From assembly GCF_014858005.1 (NCBI RefSeq), contig NZ_JACYOT010000004.1, positions 372,001-436,000 on the forward strand: 64,000 nt of DNA, in the 5' to 3' direction. The number at the start of each line of letters is the position of its first letter. The first letter of the stretch is position 1. The notes beneath the pieces were generated by a model. It saw only the letters and a list, made by a program, of their open reading frames with translations. It had not been told where the DNA came from and did no database searches. This DNA comes from Propioniciclava soli. Its GTDB lineage: Bacteria > Actinomycetota > Actinomycetes > Propionibacteriales > Propionibacteriaceae. Below, one piece after another: positions 58,857 to 64,000 of this stretch. Both the position numbers and the translations under genes were made by a program.

Positions 58857-60941
58857 ATGGCAGAGCAGCAGCAGCAGCACGACGACGCCGGCGCGGCCGG
58901 CACCCGTGGCACCGGGGGCGAACTCCACCAAGAGGTGCGGGGCGAAGTTGCGCTGACCACGGCCCAGGGCATTCCGGTCTCCGACAACCAGAACTCGTTG
59001 CGCGCGGGCCGCCGCGGTCCGACGCTGCTCGAGGACATGGCGATGCGGGAGAAGATCTTCCACTTCGACCACGAGCGCATCCCGGAGCGCGTCGTCCACG
59101 CCCGGGGCTACGGCGCCCACGGCACGTTCACGACCACCGAGAGCCTCGCGGACGTGACGACGGCCGACATCTTCGCGGAGGTCGGGCGCGAAACCGAGGC
59201 GTTCGTGCGGTTCTCCACCGTGGCCGGTGCCAAGGGATCGTTCGACCTGGCGCGCGACGTCCGCGGTTTCGCTGTGAAGCTCTACACCCGGCAGGGCAAC
59301 TGGGACATCGTCGGCAACAACATCCCGGTCTTCTTCATCCAGGACGCCATCAAGTTCCCCGACCTCGTCCACGCGGTCAAGGAGGCACCCGACCGCGCGT
59401 TCCCGCAGGCGCAGTCGGCCCACGACAACTTCTGGGACTTCGTCTCCTGGATGCCCGAGGCCATTCACATGACGCTGTGGCAGATGTCGGATCGCGCCAT
59501 CCCGCGGTCGTTCCGGTTCATGGAGGGCTTCGGCGTCCACACGTTCCGCTTCCTGGATGCCAGCGGCAAGGCGACGTTCGTGAAGTTCCACTGGAAGCCC
59601 GTCCAGGGTCTGCAGTCGGTGGTCTGGAACGAGGCCGTGAAGATCAACGGCGCCGACCCGGACTTCCACCGCCGCGACCTCTGGGACGCCATCACCTCCG
59701 GTGACTTCCCCAGCTGGGATCTTGGTGTCCAGCTGTTCGACGAGGAGTTCGCCGACAGCTTCGAGTTCGACGTGCTCGACGCGACGAAGCTCATCCCCGA
59801 GGAGCAGGTGCCGGTGCGCATCGTCGGACGCCTCACGCTCGACCGGGTCGTCGACAACGACTTCGCCGAGACCGAGCAGGTGGCCTTCCACACCGGCAAC
59901 GTGCCGCCCGGCATCGACTTCAGCGAGGATCCGCTGCTGCAGGGCCGCAACTTCTCCTACCTCGACACGCAGCTCTCGCGGCTGGGGAGCACGAACTTCA
60001 CCCAGCTCCCGGTGAACGCGCCGCGGTGCCCGGTCGCGCACTTCCAGCGCGACGGTCACATGCAGGGCCATGTGCCGGTCGGTCGGGCCAACTACGAGCC
60101 CAACGGCTGGTCCGGGGCCGAGCGCGGCCCCCGTGCGGACGCGGCGTCCGGCTTCACCTCGCACGCGACCCCGCTCGAGGGGGCCACGGTGCGCGAGCGC
60201 TCGGAGACCTTCGCCGACCACTACAGCCAGGCTCGGCAGTTCTGGATCTCCCAGACCGACGTCGAGCAGGAGCACATCGTCAACGCCTACACCTTCGAGC
60301 TCAGCAAGTGCGACGAGGAGTCGGTGCGCGAGCGCATCGTCGCCCACCTGCGCAACGTGCACCCCGATCTGGCCCAGGGTGTGGCCGACGGTCTGGGCAT
60401 GGAGCTGCCCGAGCCGGCCGACGCCGCGCTGGAGCCCCGCACCGACCTGCCGGCCTCGGACGCGCTGAGCATCCTGAAGAACGGTCCGGAGTCGTTCGCG
60501 GGCCGCAAGCTCGGCATCCTGCTGACCAAGGGCGCCGACGGGGCCGTGGTCGCCGCGGTGCGGGACGCCTTCACCGCGGCGGGCGCCACCGTGGAGCTCA
60601 TCGCCCCCACGCGTGGCCCGATCACGCTGAGTGACGGCACCCCCGTGACGGCCGACCACGCCGTCGACGGCGGCCCGTCGGTGCTGTTCGACGCGGTGGC
60701 GCTCCTGCCCAGCGCCGACGGCGCCACGCAGCTGGTCGGCCGTTCCACGGCCCGGGACTTCGTCGCGGACGCCTTCGCCCACCGCAAGTTCATCGGCCTG
60801 GGGGCGGACGCCGGCCCGCTGCTGGTGGCCGCGGGTGTGGACCCGGACGACGGCGTCCTGCCGCTGGACGCCGGCGCCGCCGAGACGTTCCTCACCCGCT
60901 GCGGCGAGCTGCGGTTCTGGGATCGCGACGTCAAGCCCTGA
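58857..60941 (+). CDS. katE: large-subunit catalase (HPII type)
   Basis: 694 residues. Breaks down hydrogen peroxide with haem. The distal histidine is H81 ([11 protein letters not shown]), the haem-binding tyrosine is near Y368 ([14 protein letters not shown]), and [17 protein letters not shown] is conserved. About residues 505-690 form the extra C-terminal DJ-1/PfpI-like domain ([13 protein letters not shown]) of clade 2 catalases, without an evident catalytic role. ATG 58857 is the first codon after the leader. The gene separates hisH from hisA. Confidence 0.95.
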   Translation: MAEQQQQHDDAGAAGTRGTGGELHQEVRGEVALTTAQGIPVSDNQNSLRAGRRGPTLLEDMAMREKIFHFDHERIPERVVHARGYGAHGTFTTTESLADVTTADIFAEVGRETEAFVRFSTVAGAKGSFDLARDVRGFAVKLYTRQGNWDIVGNNIPVFFIQDAIKFPDLVHAVKEAPDRAFPQAQSAHDNFWDFVSWMPEAIHMTLWQMSDRAIPRSFRFMEGFGVHTFRFLDASGKATFVKFHWKPVQGLQSVVWNEAVKINGADPDFHRRDLWDAITSGDFPSWDLGVQLFDEEFADSFEFDVLDATKLIPEEQVPVRIVGRLTLDRVVDNDFAETEQVAFHTGNVPPGIDFSEDPLLQGRNFSYLDTQLSRLGSTNFTQLPVNAPRCPVAHFQRDGHMQGHVPVGRANYEPNGWSGAERGPRADAASGFTSHATPLEGATVRERSETFADHYSQARQFWISQTDVEQEHIVNAYTFELSKCDEESVRERIVAHLRNVHPDLAQGVADGLGMELPEPADAALEPRTDLPASDALSILKNGPESFAGRKLGILLTKGADGAVVAAVRDAFTAAGATVELIAPTRGPITLSDGTPVTADHAVDGGPSVLFDAVALLPSADGATQLVGRSTARDFVADAFAHRKFIGLGADAGPLLVAAGVDPDDGVLPLDAGAAETFLTRCGELRFWDRDVKP

Positions 60942-60990
60942 CGGTGGTTCTCCTCTCCGCTGACCGCGGGGTGGGAGAGTGCGCATCGGT

Positions 60991-61030
60991 CGCTGGCGAA
61001 CTGATCCGTTCGCGGATCAGTTCGCCAGCG
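60991..61030. terminator. perfect 18 bp hairpin with TTCG loop after katE
   Basis: Arms 60991-61008 and 61013-61030 pair exactly around TTCG, a very stable tetraloop in RNA. It lies 50 bases after the katE stop and before the hisA repeats. There is no T-run, as is common in Actinobacteria. Confidence 0.7.
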
Positions 61031-61040
61031 CGTCCGGTGA

Positions 61041-61096
61041 CTCTGTTTGCCGAGCTGGTGATTCTGTTTGCCGAGAGCGCTGCTCTGTCTGCCGAG
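61041..61096. promoter_or_regulatory. three 14 bp direct repeats upstream of hisA
   Basis: CTCTGTTTGCCGAG and close variants start at 61041, 61062 and 61083. The exact 21-base step is two helical turns, placing the copies on one face of the DNA. The last ends 46 bases before the hisA -10 box. Possible operator. Confidence 0.5.
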
Positions 61097-61141
61097 TCGG
61101 CGGCGAGGCGGGCGGTCCGGCCGGAAACCGGGGCCAGCCGG

Positions 61142-61147
61142 TAACCT
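61142..61147 (+). promoter_or_regulatory. -10 box of hisA
   Basis: TAACCT ends seven bases before GTG 61155, so hisA appears to have its own leaderless promoter. Confidence 0.55.
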
Positions 61148-61154
61148 GCCTCAG

Positions 61155-61880
61155 GTGAAGTCGCTCACCTTGCTGCCCGCCGTCGACGTCCAGTCCGGCC
61201 AGGCCGTCCAGCTCACCCAGGGCATCGCCGGGTCGGAGAAGACCTTCGGGGATCCGCTGGCCGCCGCCCGCCGCTGGCAGGACGCCGGCGCCGAGTGGCT
61301 GCACCTCGTCGACCTGGACGCGGCCTTCGGACGCGGCTCGAATGCGGACGTCATCGCCGAGATCACCGCCGCGATGGAGCTGAACGTGGAGCTGTCGGGT
61401 GGCATTCGTGACGACGCCTCCCTCGAGCGTACGTTGGCCACCGGCTGCCGCCGGGTCAACATCGGCACCGCGGCGCTGGAGAACCCGGAGTGGTGCGCCA
61501 AGATCATCGGCGAGCACGGCGACCGGATCGGCATTGCGATCGACGTGAAGGGCACCAAGCTGGCGGCGCGCGGCTGGGTGCGTGAGGGGGGAGACTGGGC
61601 GCAGGCCGTGGACGAGCTGACGGCCGCCGGCTGTTCCACCTTCGTGGTGACCGACGTGGCCTCGGACGGCATGCTCACCGGCCCGAACATCGATCTCCTG
61701 CAGCAGGTCGCGGCTCGCACCGGCGCCGAGGTCATCGCGTCGGGCGGCATCGCCCAGCTCGATGACCTCCGGGCACTCCGGGAGCTGGTGCCGCTTGGCA
61801 TCACCGGTGCGATCATCGGCACGGCGCTCTACGTCGGCAACTTCACCCTCACCGACGCCCTGGTTGTCGCCGGCGACTGA
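61155..61880 (+). CDS. priA: phosphoribosyl isomerase HisA, probably bifunctional PriA
   Basis: 241 residues. Isomerises ProFAR in histidine synthesis; actinobacterial PriA also performs the TrpF step. [15 protein letters not shown] holds the first catalytic aspartate and [14 protein letters not shown] the second. The ARGW stretch in the middle matches the Arg and Trp that let PriA accept the tryptophan substrate. No trpF is seen in the trp operon here, which fits dual use. GTG 61155 is supported by its -10 box. No hisF follows. Confidence 0.93.
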   Translation: MKSLTLLPAVDVQSGQAVQLTQGIAGSEKTFGDPLAAARRWQDAGAEWLHLVDLDAAFGRGSNADVIAEITAAMELNVELSGGIRDDASLERTLATGCRRVNIGTAALENPEWCAKIIGEHGDRIGIAIDVKGTKLAARGWVREGGDWAQAVDELTAAGCSTFVVTDVASDGMLTGPNIDLLQQVAARTGAEVIASGGIAQLDDLRALRELVPLGITGAIIGTALYVGNFTLTDALVVAGD

Positions 61881-61932
61881 GGTCCTGACTCCTCGCTGCC
61901 ATCCGGGAGTGGTCTCCCGCTGGGGTGCCCCG

Positions 61933-62273
61933 CGTCGCCCCTCTGGCGCTGGCGTCGCCTGCCTGCCCCCGGGGGGCGCCTCCCTTCCGCTGGTGTCGCG
62001 TCCCTGTCGGACGCGTCGCCTCCCTGTCGCACGCGTCGCCTCCCTGTCGCACGCCTCGCCTCCCTGTCGGACGCGTCGCGTCCCTGTCGGACGCGTCGCC
62101 GCCCCATCCCAAACCCACGACCCTGCCGCTGCAACGCTGGGGAGGTGGGTTGCGGGCAGGGTCGCGACGGTGGTGGTAGGGAGGCGACGGTACCGGTAGG
62201 GAGGCGCGGGCGGCGGCAGGGGAGCGGGGCTACCGGCAGGGTGGCGGGGCTACCGGCAGGGTGGCGGGGATGG
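61933..62273. repeat. 20 bp CCCTG repeat array, second locus
   Basis: Five units of TCCCTGTCGSACGCGTCGCC type run at exact 20-base steps from about 62001 to 62100. The centre near 62119-62147 (CCCTGCCGCTGCAACG then GGGGAGGTG) matches the centre at 34432-34458. On the right the units appear as GTAGGGAGGCG and CAGGGTGGCGGGG in the opposite sense. GAGGCGACGGTACCGG occurs in both loci. Confidence 0.8.
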
Positions 62274-62403
62274 GGGTGACCCATCGGTGGACCCGGCTTG
62301 ATCGCAGGAATGGGCGCCGTCGGAGCGGCTCCCACGGCCGGCACCCGTGGACGCCATCCGCCGGGAGGCACCTGCGTCCTGTCGACGCCGGACGGTCGGT
62401 GGT

Positions 62404-62548
62404 GTCGAGAACCCATGCACATGCACGCCTTGTCGACGCCTGACGGACCGCGCACGTCGAGAATCCATGCACATGCACGCCTTGTCGACGCTGGACGGCC
62501 CGCGCACGTCGAGAACCCATGCACATGCACGCCTCGTCGACGCCGGGG
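62404..62548. repeat. 52 bp tandem repeat, about 2.8 units
   Basis: Units start at 62404, 62456 and 62508, each opening GTCGAGAA and carrying CCATGCACATGCACGCC then GTCGACGC. A partial unit precedes them near 62389. Cores recur at 24848-24933 and 44403-44436. Confidence 0.85.
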
Positions 62549-62618
62549 CGTCAGCAACCGAGACCCTACGGCGCCCGCGCGCCGGACGCCCGCGCGCAGC
62601 GGAACGCGCCGAGCGCAC

Positions 62619-62624
62619 TAGAAT
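62619..62624 (+). promoter_or_regulatory. -10 box of yebC
   Basis: TAGAAT lies 42 bases before ATG 62661; the leader includes GGGAGAA as ribosome site. Confidence 0.5.
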
Positions 62625-62660
62625 CGGGAAAGTTGAGAACCCAGAACCAACGGGAGAAGC

Positions 62661-63425
62661 ATGAGCGGTCACTCCAAGTGGGCCACCACGAAGCACAAGA
62701 AGGCGGCGATCGACGCCAAGCGCGGCAAGCTGTTCGCGAACCTCATCAAGAAGATCGAGGTCGCGGCGCGCACCGGTGGTGGTGACCCCGGGGGCAACCC
62801 GACGCTGTACGACGCCATCCAGAAGGCGAAGAAGAACTCCGTTCCCAACGACAACATCGATCGCGCCGTCAAGCGCGGTTCGGGCGTCGGCGGCGAGGCG
62901 GTCGACTACGTCGAGATCATGTACGAGGCGTACGGCCCCGGGGGCGTCGCGATCCTCATCGAGTGCCTCACCGACAATCGCAACCGCTCGGCGTCCGATG
63001 TGAAGGTCGCGATCACGCGCAACGGCGGCACGCAGGCCGACGTCGGCTCGGTGAGCCGCATCTACGACCGCAAGGGCGTCGTCACGGTCGCCAAGCAGCA
63101 GGCGAAGCCCGTCAGCGAGGATGACCTGCTCGAGGCCACCCTCGAGGCCGAGCCGGAGGACATCGTCGACGGCGGCGAGTCCTTCCAGATCGTCTGCGAC
63201 CCGACCAACCTGGTCGAGGTGCGCAAGGCCGTCCAGGACGCGGGGCTCGACTACGACGCCGCCGAGGTGGAGTTCCGCCCCCAGTACGACCAGGCGGTGT
63301 CGGACGCCGACGGCGCGGCCAAGCTGTTCAAGCTGCTGGACGCCATCGAGGACGTCGACGACGTGCAGAACGTCTACTCCAATGAGGACGTGCCGGAGGA
63401 AATCCTCGAATCCCTCGACGCCTGA
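62661..63425 (+). CDS. yebC: YebC/PmpR family protein
   Basis: 254 residues. The N-terminal [20 protein letters not shown] is diagnostic. Members have been described as transcriptional regulators and, more recently, as translation factors that help ribosomes at proline stretches. The length is normal and the protein complete. It precedes ruvC, as in many bacteria. Confidence 0.95.
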   Translation: MSGHSKWATTKHKKAAIDAKRGKLFANLIKKIEVAARTGGGDPGGNPTLYDAIQKAKKNSVPNDNIDRAVKRGSGVGGEAVDYVEIMYEAYGPGGVAILIECLTDNRNRSASDVKVAITRNGGTQADVGSVSRIYDRKGVVTVAKQQAKPVSEDDLLEATLEAEPEDIVDGGESFQIVCDPTNLVEVRKAVQDAGLDYDAAEVEFRPQYDQAVSDADGAAKLFKLLDAIEDVDDVQNVYSNEDVPEEILESLDA

Positions 63426-63515
63426 GCCTAGGATCCGAACAGACGTTCGGCAGCAGACGGACGGTCGTGCCCCCGGGAGCATCCCGGTGGGTGTGACCTT
63501 CGGCGAAGGGGATTC

Positions 63516-64000
63516 ATGCGCGTTCTGGGGATCGACCCCGGCCTCACCCGGTGCGGCATCGGGGTGATCGAGGGCCAGCCCGGGCGCAAGCCTGCGCTGC
63601 TCCTGGCCGACGTGATCCGCACCCCGGCCGCCATGGAGACCGGTCAGCGGCTCGCCGCCGTCGAACGCTCGCTCGTGCGGTACGTGGCGGAGTACCGCCC
63701 GGACGCCCTCGCCGTCGAGCGGGTCTTCGCGCGCCGGGACGTGAGCTCGATCATCGGGACGGCGCAGGCGTCCGGCGTCGTGCTCCTCGTGGGCACGCGG
63801 GCCGGGCTGGCTGTCGCCCAGCACACGCCGACCGAGGTGAAGGCCGCCATCACCGGCAATGGCCGCGCCGACAAGGCGCAGGTGGGGCAGATGGTCATGC
63901 GGATCCTCGCCCTCGACGCACCCCCCAAGCCGGCAGACGCCGCGGACGCCGTCGCGCTGGCCGTCTGCCACCTGTGGCGCGCGCCCGCCATCGCCCGCAT
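63516..64000 (+). CDS. ruvC: Holliday junction endonuclease RuvC, 3' end beyond the window
   Basis: 161 codons are visible and open at the right edge. Resolves four-way DNA junctions with RuvAB. The four catalytic acids are in place: D7 (GIDPGLT), E68 (AVERVF), D141 and D144 (DAADAVALA). ATG 63516 has AAGGGG upstream. It lies 90 bases after yebC. Confidence 0.95.
   Translation, partial: MRVLGIDPGLTRCGIGVIEGQPGRKPALLLADVIRTPAAMETGQRLAAVERSLVRYVAEYRPDALAVERVFARRDVSSIIGTAQASGVVLLVGTRAGLAVAQHTPTEVKAAITGNGRADKAQVGQMVMRILALDAPPKPADAADAVALAVCHLWRAPAIAR

Larger units (their letters stand above)
61881..62660. other. 780 bp repeat-rich spacer before yebC
   Basis: No credible gene. Holds the second 20 bp CCCTG array (61933-62273), a short unremarkable link, the 52 bp repeats (62404-62548) and the yebC promoter. 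Confidence 0.65.

Overview
The window looks like chromosomal DNA from a high-GC actinobacterium, probably in or near the Propionibacteriaceae (the family is inference). The evidence is the very high GC throughout, frequent GTG starts, actinobacterial gene blocks (ligA with gatCAB; hisI-trpE-membrane protein-HGxxPAAW protein-trpCBA-lgt; gltBD; dnaE; hisDCBH; yebC-ruvC), a PriA-type HisA, and many genes with a TANNNT box only 6-7 bases before the start codon, as in leaderless actinobacterial transcripts. No rRNA, tRNA, CRISPR array, prophage or transposase was recognised.

Layout. 1-14 kb: an M6-type metalloprotease cut by the left edge, ligA, a one-helix membrane protein, a DUF2231 membrane protein, an ACT-domain protein, a family 2 glycoside hydrolase and a 1,887-residue secreted protein ending in three SLH-like repeats. 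14-18.5 kb: osmC, the gatC-gatA-gatB amidotransferase operon and a VanZ-like protein. 18.4-19.7 kb: a gene broken by an in-frame stop, flanked by two direct copies of an ~85 bp element. 19.8-25.6 kb: a PfkB sugar kinase, an Nramp-like carrier lacking the usual metal ligands, a two-gene unit (TPR-AAA+ ATPase and TPR membrane protein) and a TIGR03085-type protein. 25.6-33.8 kb: the hisI-trp operon, an MFS carrier and lgt. 35-41 kb: gltBD. 41-45.5 kb: small membrane proteins, a low-GC stretch holding a 37 bp copy of part of fprA, then fprA, an S4 protein and arginase. 45.6-53.9 kb: dnaE, a membrane protein, a CYTH-CHAD protein, a Na/Ca antiporter, ybaK and DUF554. 53.9-61.9 kb: hisDCBH, then a small anchored protein and a large catalase, then hisA. 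62.6-64 kb: yebC and the start of ruvC, cut by the right edge.

How the genes work together. The window supplies most of histidine synthesis (hisD, C, B, H, A, I) and tryptophan synthesis (trpE, C, B, A). trpF is not seen and trpD is absent, so the PriA-like HisA probably serves both pathways. gltBD supplies glutamate for the transaminations, GatCAB amidates mischarged tRNAs, and ligA, dnaE and ruvC serve DNA replication and repair.

The most unusual content is intergenic. Two families of long, nearly perfect hairpins have arms that differ between copies but change together so that pairing is kept. Three further repeat families occupy several spacers: a CACSTG family and a CCCTG family, both with a period close to 20 bp and arranged head-to-head around a centre, and a 52 bp GTCGA...TCGAC family.
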